Shown: piece after piece, positions 55,097 through 63,268 of the stretch
Position numbering within the stretch: position 1 is the first letter of the stretch
Layout: each line of letters begins with the position of its first letter
From: Mesorhizobium australicum WSM2073
Lineage (GTDB): Bacteria > Pseudomonadota > Alphaproteobacteria > Rhizobiales > Rhizobiaceae
Direction of reading: 5' to 3'
Assembly (NCBI RefSeq): GCF_000230995.2
Contig: NC_019973.1
Coordinates: 3,486,001-3,550,000, forward strand
Length of the DNA: 64,000 nt
Notes under the pieces: model-generated
What the model saw: only the letters and a program-made list of their open reading frames with translations
Database searches by the model: none
What the model was told of the DNA's origin: nothing
Program-made: the position numbers and the translations under genes

Positions 55097-55166
55097 GAGT
55101 AGTGAGTAGTGAGTAGTGAGTAGTGAGTAGTGAGTAGTGAGTAGTGAGTAGTGAGTAGTGAGTAGT
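55097..55166 (+). repeat. Ten-copy GAGTAGT tandem array with inverted partner
   Basis: Ten perfect copies of the heptamer GAGTAGT follow the modE stop by 2 bp. Downstream, 55190-55210 (ACTGACT twice, then ACTCACT) is a near reverse complement of the array and reaches to within 6 bp of the cobF stop. The transcripts of both convergent genes could form hairpins here. Slippage could change the copy number. Confidence 0.93.
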
Positions 55167-55216
55167 GTAGTGAGTGCAGCCTAGTCCCTACTGACTACTG
55201 ACTACTCACTATTCCA

Positions 55217-55978
55217 CTACTCCGGCTTTCGCAGCAAATACGTATCCATGATCCAGCCTTTCTTCCGGCGAGCTTCGTCGCGGCGCCTTTCGATCTCGGC
55301 GCCGACATCGCCAAGGCGGCCGGAGATGATGATCTCGTCGGGCGTGCCGAGATAGGCGCCCCATTGGATGAAAAGGTCCCGGTCTGCCAGCGTGTTGAAG
55401 GCGCATTTGCCGTCGAGCATGACGACGGCGCTGCCGGCATTGTCCGGCATGCCTTCCTCGGTCAGGCGGCGGCCGGTGGTGATCAGCACGGGATCGCCGA
55501 TGCGGTTCAGCGCCGTTTTGTGGCTGGCTGCCAGCGCCTGGACGGCCGTTATGCCGGGAATGACTTCTAGGTCGAATGCAACATTGCCCCTCGAGCGCAC
55601 GCGCTCGAGGATGCGCAGAGCGCTGTCGTAGAGCGAAGGATCGCCCCAGATCAGGAAGGCGCCGCAGCCACCCCCGGAGATCTCGTCGCGGATCAGTCCC
55701 TCGTAGATGGCGGCGATGGCTTCATGCCAGTCGTCGACGGTCGAGCGATAGGAAGAGGTTGGTTCGGCGCGCACCGGCACGTCGAACTCGACCCGGCGTG
55801 AGGCCGGGTTGGTGACGAAGCGGTCGCAGATGCCGCGCCGCAGGTTGGCAAGATCGGTCTTGTCGGTGCCCTTGTCGGGAATAAACAGGACGTCCGCCCT
55901 GTTCAGCCCTGCTATGGCCTGGACAGTCATGTGGTCGGGATTGCCGGCGCCGATGCCGATGACGAGAAGCTTGCGCAT
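55217..55978 (-). CDS. cobF: Precorrin-6A synthase (deacetylating)
   Basis: CobF methylates C-1 of precorrin-5 and removes acetate in aerobic cobalamin synthesis. The 253-residue tetrapyrrole methylase has the SAM-binding VIGIGAGNPDHMTVQAI at the start (residues 5-21), FLIWGDPSLYDS near 108, and EVIPGITAVQALAA near 137. A longer frame starts at 56089, but ATG 55978 fits the family. No other cob genes lie in the window, so it is a detached gene. Its end abuts the heptamer array; its leader contains a 17-bp tandem repeat. Confidence 0.93.
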   Translation of the reverse strand: MRKLLVIGIGAGNPDHMTVQAIAGLNRADVLFIPDKGTDKTDLANLRRGICDRFVTNPASRRVEFDVPVRAEPTSSYRSTVDDWHEAIAAIYEGLIRDEISGGGCGAFLIWGDPSLYDSALRILERVRSRGNVAFDLEVIPGITAVQALAASHKTALNRIGDPVLITTGRRLTEEGMPDNAGSAVVMLDGKCAFNTLADRDLFIQWGAYLGTPDEIIISGRLGDVGAEIERRRDEARRKKGWIMDTYLLRKPE

Positions 55979-56010
55979 GGCGCGAACTCCTGCCTCATCG
56001 GAACCTGTTA

Positions 56011-56078
56011 GTCCAGACCGCGTGCGTGTCCAGACCGCCTGCGTGTCCAGACCGCGTGCGTGTCCAGACCGGTCACGC
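56011..56078 (+). repeat. 17-bp tandem repeat upstream of cobF
   Basis: Three full units of GTCCAGACCGCGTGCGT (the second with one change) and a degraded fourth run from 56011 to about 56078. It starts 33 bp upstream of the cobF start, on the far side from the DUF4424 gene. It may include promoter or regulatory elements of cobF, but no motif was recognised. Confidence 0.85.
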
Positions 56079-56159
56079 ACGCCCAGCAAGCGGAAGGGCT
56101 TTGAAACGCCGCATCGAAACGGCTAGGGTCATTCAGGCATTCCAGCCGAGGGGGCTTCG

Positions 56160-57173
56160 ATGTTGCGATCTGTTCTGGCTTTAGCGTTGGCGCTTTCGGC
56201 CGCGCCCGCAATGGCCAATGATTCGGTTGCCGAGCTTGGCACCGGCGGCCTGATCCTGTCGCGCAGCGATGCCGTGGCGATGCAAAGCGAGGATCTTTTC
56301 ATCTCGCCCGAAAAGGTGACGGTGGACTACGTCTTCCACAACAACACCGACAAGGATGTCGAGGCGATCGTCGCCTTCCCGATGCCCGACATTTCGGGCG
56401 ATCCCGAAGAGATGCCGGCGATCCCGGAAAACCAGAGCGATAATTTCCTCGGCTTCGAGGTGACGATCGACGGCGTCGCGGCCAAGCCCCAACTCGAGCA
56501 GAAGGTGCTCGCGCTCGGCATCGACATCGGCGCCGACCTCAAGGCGCAAAACGTGCCCTTCAACCCGTTCGGCGACGCGGCCAAGGCGGCGCTGGCGAAG
56601 CTGCCGCAGGGGGTGGCTGACGACTGGGTCAACCGCGGCATCATCATCGGGGATTCCACAGCCGACAGTGGCCAAAAACCGGTCTATTCGCCGTTCTGGC
56701 AATTGCGCTCGACCTATTGGTGGCGCGCGGCCTTTCCGGCCAACAAGGACGTTCACGTCTCGCACCGCTACAAGCCCAGCGTGGGCGGCACATCCTCGGT
56801 CAGTTTCTTCAATGAAGGCCAGTTCCAGAACTCATACGCGGCCTACAAGAGCCGCTACTGCATGGACGACACATTCGAGAATGCGGTGCGCAAGGCGGCG
56901 AAGGACAATCCGGACGGCTATCCCAAATTCTACGAAAGCCGCATCGCCTATATTCTGACCACCGGCGGCAACTGGGCGGCGGGCACCATCGGCAAGTTCA
57001 AGCTGACCATTGACAAGGGCAACCCGAAAGCCCTGGTCTCGTTCTGCGGCGACAACGTCAAAAAGGTCGGGCCGACGCGTTTCGAGATGAAGGCGAACGA
57101 TTTCTATCCCGAGCACGACATCGACATCCTCCTGCTTGTCCCGTCGGACAGCAATGGCGGGGATGCAAACTGA
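56160..57173 (+). CDS. DUF4424 domain-containing exported protein
   Basis: A 337-residue secreted protein of the DUF4424 family. The signal peptide is LRSVLALALALSAAPAMA. The mature region has TGGLILSRSDAVAMQSEDLFISPEKVTVDYVFHNNTDKDVEAIVAFPMPD at the start and STYWWRAAFPANKDVHVSHRYKP in the middle. It is predicted beta-rich; the role is unknown. Cysteines are at CMDD and FCGD and may pair. It ends by overlapping folA (TGATG), so the two are linked translationally. Confidence 0.87.
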   Translation: MLRSVLALALALSAAPAMANDSVAELGTGGLILSRSDAVAMQSEDLFISPEKVTVDYVFHNNTDKDVEAIVAFPMPDISGDPEEMPAIPENQSDNFLGFEVTIDGVAAKPQLEQKVLALGIDIGADLKAQNVPFNPFGDAAKAALAKLPQGVADDWVNRGIIIGDSTADSGQKPVYSPFWQLRSTYWWRAAFPANKDVHVSHRYKPSVGGTSSVSFFNEGQFQNSYAAYKSRYCMDDTFENAVRKAAKDNPDGYPKFYESRIAYILTTGGNWAAGTIGKFKLTIDKGNPKALVSFCGDNVKKVGPTRFEMKANDFYPEHDIDILLLVPSDSNGGDAN

Positions 57174-57691
57174 TGCATGTCGCGATCCATGTCGCCATTG
57201 CCGAGAACGGCGTGATCGGGCGGGACGGCGGGTTGCCCTGGCGGCTCTCCACCGACCTCAAGCGGTTCAAGGCCGACACGATGGGCAAGCCCATCATCAT
57301 GGGCCGCAAGACCTATGAAGGCATCGGCCGGCCGCTGCCGGGCAGGCTGAACATCGTCGTCACCCGCGACAAGGCCTGGCGTGCCGAGGGCGTCGAGGTG
57401 GCGCATACGCTCGAAGCCGCGATCCAGCTGGCAACCGTGCGCGGACGCCGCATGACGGGCGTCGACGAGGTCTGCATCATCGGCGGCGGCGAAATCTATG
57501 CCCAGGCGCTGCCGCTGGCCGAGCGCCTGCACGTGACCCATGTGCTGGCCGCCGTCGATGGCGACGCGCATTTCCCGCCGATCGACCCTGATGCATGGCA
57601 AGTGGTCAGTTCGCGGGAGATTGCGTCAGGAGAAAAGGACAGCCATGCGACGCGCTATACGGTTTATGAGCGCCGCCGCGAGATAGTTTGA
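57173..57691 (+). CDS. folA: Dihydrofolate reductase
   Basis: FolA reduces dihydrofolate to tetrahydrofolate, supporting thymidylate synthesis. The 172-residue protein has VAIAENGVIGRDGGLPWRLSTDLKRFKADTMG (N-terminal, with the catalytic Asp of the LSTDLKRFK segment), KPIIMGRKTYEGIGRPLPGRLNIVVTRD, and IIGGGEIYAQALPLAERLHVTHV. The start overlaps the stop of the DUF4424 gene. hflK follows after 155 bp, the normal rhizobial order thyA-folA-hflK-hflC, here without thyA next to folA. Confidence 0.95.
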   Translation: MHVAIHVAIAENGVIGRDGGLPWRLSTDLKRFKADTMGKPIIMGRKTYEGIGRPLPGRLNIVVTRDKAWRAEGVEVAHTLEAAIQLATVRGRRMTGVDEVCIIGGGEIYAQALPLAERLHVTHVLAAVDGDAHFPPIDPDAWQVVSSREIASGEKDSHATRYTVYERRREIV

Positions 57692-57846
57692 AGATAAAGG
57701 ACGACAAAGGGTCGCTACCGGCCCAAAACGGATGAAGTCGGCGGCGCATCGCGTTGAAAGCGCGCCGTGGCGTCCCTATAGAAGAACGACACTGGATTTG
57801 CGCCGTAACCGCGGCGCTTGAGGGAATTCCAAGCGAAAGGACATTC

Positions 57847-58962
57847 ATGCCCTGGAACGACAAAGGTGGCGGAGGCGGCGGCCCGTGGGGTGGCGGCGGT
57901 AACAATCAGGGACCCTGGGGGCAGGGACCGAAGGGGCCAAGCGGCCCGCAGGGGTCGCCTCCCGACCTCGAGGACATCATTCGCCGTGGCCAGGATCGGC
58001 TGCGGCGCGCGCTGCCCGGCGGCGGTGGCGCCAGTCCGGCGGTGTTCGGCCTGATTGCCGCGGTGCTGGTTGTTCTGTGGGCCTTCCAGGCGGTCTATAC
58101 CGTGCAGCCCGACGAGGTCGCGGTCGAACTGCGCTTCGGCAAGCCGAAGGCCGAGCTTTCCCAGCCAGGCCTGCATTTCCACTGGTGGCCTCTCGAGACC
58201 GTCGAGACGGCGAAGATTTCAGAGCAGCTTGTCGACATTGGCGGCGGCAATACCAGCGGCAACGGGCTGATGCTCTCGGGCGACCAGAATATCGTCAATG
58301 TGCAGTTTTCGGTGGCCTACCAGGTCTCCGATCCCCGCGCTTACCTGTTCGACGTCTCCGACCCGGACGGCATGCTGCGGCAGGTTGCCGAGAGCGCCAT
58401 GCGCGAAGCCGTCGGCCGCCGGCCGGCGCAGGACATTTTCCGCGACGATCGCCAGGGCATCGCGGCCTCGGTGCGCGAGATCATCCAGACGACGCTGGAC
58501 GGCTACAAGGCCGGTCTCAACGTCAACGCCGTCTCCATCGAGGATGCGGCACCGCCACGCGAGGTGGCAGATGCGTTCGACGAGGTGCAGCGCGCCGAGC
58601 AGGACGAGGACAAGTTCGTCGAGCAGGCCAATCAGTATTCCAACCAGAAGCTCGGCCAGGCACGCGGCGAGGCGGCCCAGGTCCGCGAAGACGCGGCCGC
58701 CTACAAAAACCGTGTGGTGCAGGAAGCCGAAGGTGAGGCGCAGCGCTTCATCTCGGTCTACGACGAATATGCCAAAGCCCCCGATGTCACGCGCAAACGC
58801 CTTTATCTGGAAACCATGGAGAGGGTTCTGAAGGACTCGAGCAAGGTCATCGTCGAGCAGAACAACGGACAGGGTGTCTTGCCTTATCTGCCGCTGCCCG
58901 CATTGCAGCCGAAACCGCCAGCACCGGCCGCGCCCGCCGCGAACACGGGAGGTACCAAGTGA
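57847..58962 (+). CDS. hflK: FtsH protease regulator HflK
   Basis: HflK is an SPFH/band-7 protein that with HflC forms a membrane cage around FtsH and modulates proteolysis. The 371-residue protein has a Gly-rich start (MPWNDKGGGGGGPWGGGG), one membrane helix (~62-82), the band-7 domain (VQPDEVAVELRFGKP ... YQVSDPRAYLFDV), and a charged coiled coil (QAREDAAAYKNRVVQEAEGEAQRF region). The ATG at 57847 has AAAGGAC upstream. Its stop overlaps hflC by 1 bp (TGATG). Confidence 0.95.
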   Translation: MPWNDKGGGGGGPWGGGGNNQGPWGQGPKGPSGPQGSPPDLEDIIRRGQDRLRRALPGGGGASPAVFGLIAAVLVVLWAFQAVYTVQPDEVAVELRFGKPKAELSQPGLHFHWWPLETVETAKISEQLVDIGGGNTSGNGLMLSGDQNIVNVQFSVAYQVSDPRAYLFDVSDPDGMLRQVAESAMREAVGRRPAQDIFRDDRQGIAASVREIIQTTLDGYKAGLNVNAVSIEDAAPPREVADAFDEVQRAEQDEDKFVEQANQYSNQKLGQARGEAAQVREDAAAYKNRVVQEAEGEAQRFISVYDEYAKAPDVTRKRLYLETMERVLKDSSKVIVEQNNGQGVLPYLPLPALQPKPPAPAAPAANTGGTK

Positions 58963-59924
58963 TGGCCAACCGTCTTCCCATCGTCGTCGCCGTGGCGGCG
59001 GTCGTCCTGTTCCTGATCTATTCCTCGGTCTTCGTGGTCAATGCGCGCCAGCAGGCGCTGGTGCTCCGCTTCGGTGAGATCGTCGACGTCAAGAGCGAGC
59101 CCGGTATCTACTTCAAGGCGCCGTTCTCGTTCTTCGACGCGGATACGGTGCAACTGATCGAAAACAGGGTGCTGCGCTTCGACCTCGACAACATCCGTGT
59201 CCAGGTCTCGGGCGGCAAATTCTATGAAGTCGATGCCTTCATCGCCTATCGCATCTCGGATCCGCGCGTCTTCCGGGCCGCCGTGTCCGGTCAGATCGAA
59301 CTGGCCGAAGCGCGGCTCAGGACGCGTCTCGACGCTGCCCTGCGCCGCGTCTACGGTCTGCGCGATTTCGAGGCCGCGCTTTCCGAAGAGCGTGCCGTGA
59401 TGATGCGCGAAGTGCGCGATCAGCTCAGGCCCGACGCCACGTCGCTCGGCTTGCAGATCGAGGATGTTCGCATCCGCCGCACCGACCTGACGGCCGAAGT
59501 TTCACAGCAGACCTACGACCGCATGAAGGCGGAACGCCTGGCGGAGGCCGCGCGGCTGCGGGCACGCGGCAACGAAGCGGCACAGCGCATCACGGCGCGC
59601 GCCGATCGTGAAGTGGTCGAGATCGTTGCCGAAGCGCAGAAGGAGTCCGAGATCCTGCGCGGTGAGGGCGAGGCGCAGCGCAGTGCCACCTTCGCCGATG
59701 CCTACAAGCGCGATCCCGCCTTCTTCGACTTCTACCGGTCGATGAATGCCTATGGCACCGCGCTGGACAACACCGGGACGACCATGGTGCTGTCGCCGAG
59801 TTCGGAGTTCTTCCGCTACTTCCGCGATCCCGACGGCAAGGAAGGACCGGCGAAACCGACGGCGCCGGCTGCGCCGGCAGCGGCACCTGCCGCGCCGATG
59901 ACACAACCCAGCACCGGCCAGTAA
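58962..59924 (+). CDS. hflC: FtsH protease regulator HflC
   Basis: HflC, partner of HflK, 320 residues. The N-terminal helix is LPIVVAVAAVVLFLIYSSVFVV, and VNARQQALVLRFGEIVDVKSEPGIYFKAPF is the start of the SPFH domain. DVRIRRTDLTAEVSQQTYDRMKAERLAEAARLRARGNEAAQRI and RDPAFFDFYRSMNAY are conserved. The Ala/Pro-rich tail (PTAPAAPAAAPAAPM) resembles the HflK tail. A GTG at 58959 could add one residue. It overlaps hflK and is followed by DUF2065 after 6 bp. Confidence 0.95.
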   Translation: MANRLPIVVAVAAVVLFLIYSSVFVVNARQQALVLRFGEIVDVKSEPGIYFKAPFSFFDADTVQLIENRVLRFDLDNIRVQVSGGKFYEVDAFIAYRISDPRVFRAAVSGQIELAEARLRTRLDAALRRVYGLRDFEAALSEERAVMMREVRDQLRPDATSLGLQIEDVRIRRTDLTAEVSQQTYDRMKAERLAEAARLRARGNEAAQRITARADREVVEIVAEAQKESEILRGEGEAQRSATFADAYKRDPAFFDFYRSMNAYGTALDNTGTTMVLSPSSEFFRYFRDPDGKEGPAKPTAPAAPAAAPAAPMTQPSTGQ

Positions 59925-59930
59925 CGGCCG

Positions 59931-60119
59931 GTGCAGGATTTCTTCGCGGCGATAGGCCTGGTCCTCGTCATAGAGGGCCTGGTCTATGGCGGCTTTCCCC
60001 GCCTTGCGAAGAAGCTCGCGGGCGAAGTTCTGTCGATGCCGGAGAATGCGTTGCGGATCGGCGGGCTGGCGGCGATCGCCATTGGTGTTGGCGTCGTCTG
60101 GCTGGTGCGGGGCGTGTAG
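59931..60119 (+). CDS. DUF2065 family small membrane protein
   Basis: A 62-residue DUF2065 protein with two hydrophobic helices (FFAAIGLVLVIEGLVYGGF and IGGLAAIAIGVGVVWLV). It uses a GTG start. Genes of this family regularly follow hflC (E. coli YjeT), so it is part of the hflKC operon, but its role is not known. It precedes degP by 144 bp. Confidence 0.9.
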   Translation: MQDFFAAIGLVLVIEGLVYGGFPRLAKKLAGEVLSMPENALRIGGLAAIAIGVGVVWLVRGV

Positions 60120-60263
60120 AGGCGGCGGTTTGCGGAATAACGCTCGATTTACACTCCACCGATAGTCATAGCCGCAAACGTGCCGTATTTCTTGCCATCA
60201 TGGCGCGACACGGCGTTTTCGTCGAAGCGCTTTTCTCTTTTAGAAATGCCGGGAGGCTTCTCG

Positions 60264-61781
60264 ATGACATCCAACACCCTTTTGGACGCCGCTCGACGGA
60301 CATTGGTCGCCGGCGCGGCAGCGCTGGTCCTGGGCGCCGTCGCCGTTCCGTCCTTCGTGGCCCCGACATTCGCCGCCGACGGACCGGCCTCGGTCGCCGA
60401 CCTGGCGCAAGGCGTGCTTGGCGCGGTGGTCAATATATCGACCTCGCAGACGGTGAAGGGCACGGAAGGGCCGGGCGCGGTGCCGATGCCGCAACTGCCC
60501 GAAGGCTCGCCGTTCCAGGATTTTTTCGACGATTTCTTCAAGAACCGCGGTGGCGAAAAGGATGGCGGCTCGCAGAAGGTGCAGTCGCTCGGTTCGGGTT
60601 TCGTCATCGACGCCGAACAAGGCATCGTCGTCACCAACAACCACGTGATCGCCGATGCCGACGACATCGAGGTCAATTTCTCCGATGGCGTGACCTTGAA
60701 GGCGACGCTGGTCGGCACTGACACCAAGACCGACGTCGCGGTGCTGAAGGTCGATCCGAAAGGCCACAAGCTGACAGCGGTGAAATTCGGCGATTCCACC
60801 AAGATGCGCGTCGGCGACTGGGTGATGGCGGTCGGCAATCCGTTCGGCCTCGGCGGCACGGTCACGGTCGGCATCGTCTCGGCGCGCAACCGCGACATCA
60901 ATTCAGGCCCCTATGACGACTTCATCCAGACCGACGCCGCGATCAACCGCGGCAATTCGGGCGGACCGCTGTTCAACAGCGCCGGTGAGGTCATCGGCAT
61001 GAACACGGCGATCATTTCGCCGTCCGGCGGTTCGATCGGCATCGGCTTCTCCATTCCCTCGCAGCTCGCCTCTGGCGTCGTCGAGCAGTTGCGCCAATAT
61101 GGCGAGACGCGGCGCGGCTGGCTCGGCGTGCGCATCCAGCCGGTGACGGACGACATCGCGGAAAGCCTCGGCATGGCGACCGCCAAGGGCGCGCTGGTGG
61201 CCGGCGTCATCAAGGGCGGACCAGTCGACAACGGCACCATCCAGGCCGGAGACGTCATCATCAAGTTCGACGGCAAGGACATCCATGAAATGCGCGACCT
61301 GCCGCGCGTCGTCGCCGAAAGCCCGGTGGGCAAGGCCGTCGACGTGCTGATCGTGCGCAAGGGTGTCGAGCAGACGGTGAAGGTGACGCTCGGCCGGCTT
61401 GAGGATGGCGAGAAGCTGGCCAGCGGCGAGAATGGCAATACCGACCAGGACAAGGGCGCTGACAAGGCTCCGGCCGTCTCGACCGCCTCGGTACTTGGCA
61501 TGACGGTCGGCGAACTCAACGACGAGACGCGCAAGAAGTTCAGCATCGCCGGCGATGTCTCCGGCGTCGTCATCACCGACGTGGCCAAGGACTCCGCCGC
61601 CGCGGAACGCGGTATCCAGCCTGGCGAGGTGATCACCGAGATCGCGCAGGAGTCGGTCGCCACGCCCAAGGACGTCATGGAACGGATCGGCGCGCTGAAG
61701 GAGCAGGGCCGCAAGAACGCGCTCTTGATGCTGGCGTCGAAGACCGGTGAGTTGCGCTTCGTTACGATCCGGATGGATTGA
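60264..61781 (+). CDS. degP: DegP/MucD family periplasmic serine endoprotease
   Basis: A 505-residue HtrA protease and chaperone of the periplasm. A signal peptide (AGAAALVLGAVAVPSFVAPTFA) is followed by the trypsin-like domain with catalytic His127 (TNNHVIA), Asp157 (KTDVAVL) and Ser232 (RGNSGGPL). Two PDZ domains lie near 310-400 and 420-505 (RGIQPGEVI in the second). The ATG at 60264 has GGGAGG upstream; an open stretch to 60180 is not needed. The hflKC-degP order is conserved. A strong terminator follows. Confidence 0.95.
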   Translation: MTSNTLLDAARRTLVAGAAALVLGAVAVPSFVAPTFAADGPASVADLAQGVLGAVVNISTSQTVKGTEGPGAVPMPQLPEGSPFQDFFDDFFKNRGGEKDGGSQKVQSLGSGFVIDAEQGIVVTNNHVIADADDIEVNFSDGVTLKATLVGTDTKTDVAVLKVDPKGHKLTAVKFGDSTKMRVGDWVMAVGNPFGLGGTVTVGIVSARNRDINSGPYDDFIQTDAAINRGNSGGPLFNSAGEVIGMNTAIISPSGGSIGIGFSIPSQLASGVVEQLRQYGETRRGWLGVRIQPVTDDIAESLGMATAKGALVAGVIKGGPVDNGTIQAGDVIIKFDGKDIHEMRDLPRVVAESPVGKAVDVLIVRKGVEQTVKVTLGRLEDGEKLASGENGNTDQDKGADKAPAVSTASVLGMTVGELNDETRKKFSIAGDVSGVVITDVAKDSAAAERGIQPGEVITEIAQESVATPKDVMERIGALKEQGRKNALLMLASKTGELRFVTIRMD

Positions 61782-61802
61782 AATTTCAATCCGGCGATTT
61801 GG

Positions 61803-61830
61803 AAAGGGCGGCTAACCCGCCGCCTTTTTT
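61803..61830 (+). terminator. Rho-independent terminator of degP
   Basis: GGCGGC (61807-61812) and GCCGCC (61819-61824) pair around TAACCC, extended by a G-U pair and A-T pairs to the T6 run (61825-61830). It lies 21 bp after the degP stop. It overlaps the last codons and stop of the convergent acetyltransferase gene. Confidence 0.85.
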
Positions 61831-62384
61831 CTTGCCTGCCAGTCCTCGCGCGACAGCCGGTAGAGCACATGCCGCTTGAGCGCGGGATGGCTGTCTGGAA
61901 TGCTGGGGTGGTCGAAATCGCTCGATGGGTCGGCTGTCATGCCGAGGCGTTTCATAACGGCGGTCGAGCGGTGGTTTTCCGCCACGGCGAAGGAAACGAT
62001 CTCGTCGACCGCCAATGTCTCGAAGCCGTAGGCCAGCCATGCCTCCGAGGCCTCGGTGACATAGCCCTTGCCCCAGAATTCGGGAGCCAACCGCCAGCCG
62101 ATCTCGATTGTGTCGGCCGGCAGCGATGGTACATCATCGGTCGCGAGGAGGCCGACGAAACCGATGCATTCGCCGGTCGCCGCAATCTCGGCCGCGGCGA
62201 AGCCGTAGCCGTCCTCATCGACCCAAGCGCGGAACTCATCCATCTTGGCGTCGGCGGCGGCACGGTCGCGGCGAAACGGGAAGAACTCCATCACGCGATC
62301 ATCGGAATTGATGCGATGGAACAATTCGCGGTCGCGATCCTCCCAATTGCGCAGGATCAGGCGTTCGGTACGGATTGGCTTCAT
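61812..62384 (-). CDS. GNAT family N-acetyltransferase, RimJ/RimL type
   Basis: A 190-residue acetyltransferase related to RimJ/RimL. It has TERLILRNWEDRD near the start, IEIGWRLAPEFWGKGYVTEAS near 93 (acetyl-CoA loop) and SFAVAENHRSTAVMKRLGM near 129. The substrate is not known; such enzymes often acetylate proteins or small amines. Its ATG overlaps the serB stop by 4 bp (ATGA), indicating an operon. The 3' end shares bases with the degP terminator. Confidence 0.9.
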   Translation of the reverse strand: MKPIRTERLILRNWEDRDRELFHRINSDDRVMEFFPFRRDRAAADAKMDEFRAWVDEDGYGFAAAEIAATGECIGFVGLLATDDVPSLPADTIEIGWRLAPEFWGKGYVTEASEAWLAYGFETLAVDEIVSFAVAENHRSTAVMKRLGMTADPSSDFDHPSIPDSHPALKRHVLYRLSREDWQARKKAAG

Positions 62385-63268
62385 TGGACGAATTCTTCCT
62401 GCCGGTAGCCCTGCAGATAGAGCAGCGCAGTGAGGTCGGCATGGTCGATCCGGACTTTTGCCTGCGCCGCGACGGAAGGCTTGGCATGCAGCGCGACACC
62501 GGTTCCGGCCAGGCGGATCATGTCGAGATCGTTGGCGCCGTCGCCGACGGCGATGGCATCGGCCGGCGTTAGGCCAAGACGGGCACAGATTTCGAGCAGC
62601 GCCTCGGCCTTGGCGGCGCGGCCGAGGATCGGCTCGCCGACCAGCCCGGTGAAGCGTCCGTCCTGGTCGAGAAGGCGGTTGGCGCGGTCTTCCTGAAAGC
62701 CAAGCATCGCAGCGATGCGCGTCGTGAAAACCTCGAACCCACCCGAGACGAGCGCCGTCCAGGCGCCGTTGGCGCGCATGGTTTGGACCAGCGCGCGGCC
62801 GCCCGAGGCCAAGGTCAGCCGATTGGCGACGATATGGTCGACGACGGCGGCATCGAGCCCCTTGAGGAGCGCCACGCGCTCGCGCAGCGCCGGCTCGAAG
62901 GCGATCTCGCCGTTCATCGACCGTGCGGTGATCGCCGCGACATGATCCTTGACGCCGATCTCGTCGGCCAACTCGTCGATGCACTCCTGGTCGATCATGG
63001 TCGAGTCCATGTCGGCGAGAAGGATTTTCTTGCGGCGTGTTTCAGCCTGCTGGACGATCACGTCGACGGGCTCAGCGGCCAGTGCGGTACGAAGGCTCGC
63101 GGTCGTTTCATCGGCCTGCGCCGCTGGCGGCAGGGCAATGTCACAGGCAATGCCTTCGGCCAGCCATACGACAGCGCTTGCGCCCACCGACCGTGAGGCC
63201 ATATTCGCAAGCGATGGCGACAGAGCGCGATCGGCGGGACGGGAAACAAGCGTGGCAATGAGCGGCAT
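62381..63268 (-). CDS. serB: Phosphoserine phosphatase
   Basis: SerB makes serine from phosphoserine in the last step of the pathway. The 295-residue HAD enzyme has DMDSTMIDQECIDELA (nucleophile Asp86, Asp88), VSGGFEVFT (motif II Ser), and GDGANDLDMI (motif III). An N-terminal ~75-residue region precedes the HAD domain, as in rhizobial SerB. The ATG at 63268 fits the family; longer frames are antisense to miaA. Its start overlaps the divergent miaA start by 11 bp if miaA begins at 63258. Confidence 0.95.
   Translation of the reverse strand: MPLIATLVSRPADRALSPSLANMASRSVGASAVVWLAEGIACDIALPPAAQADETTASLRTALAAEPVDVIVQQAETRRKKILLADMDSTMIDQECIDELADEIGVKDHVAAITARSMNGEIAFEPALRERVALLKGLDAAVVDHIVANRLTLASGGRALVQTMRANGAWTALVSGGFEVFTTRIAAMLGFQEDRANRLLDQDGRFTGLVGEPILGRAAKAEALLEICARLGLTPADAIAVGDGANDLDMIRLAGTGVALHAKPSVAAQAKVRIDHADLTALLYLQGYRQEEFVQ

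Noticed and set aside
55097..55166. A possible CRISPR array.
   Set aside because: The unit is only 7 bp and has no spacers, so it is a simple tandem repeat. No cas genes are present.
56090..56159. Cobalamin riboswitch upstream of cobF.
   Set aside because: No B12-box motif (GCCACTG-like) is visible in the leader; only tandem repeats are found.
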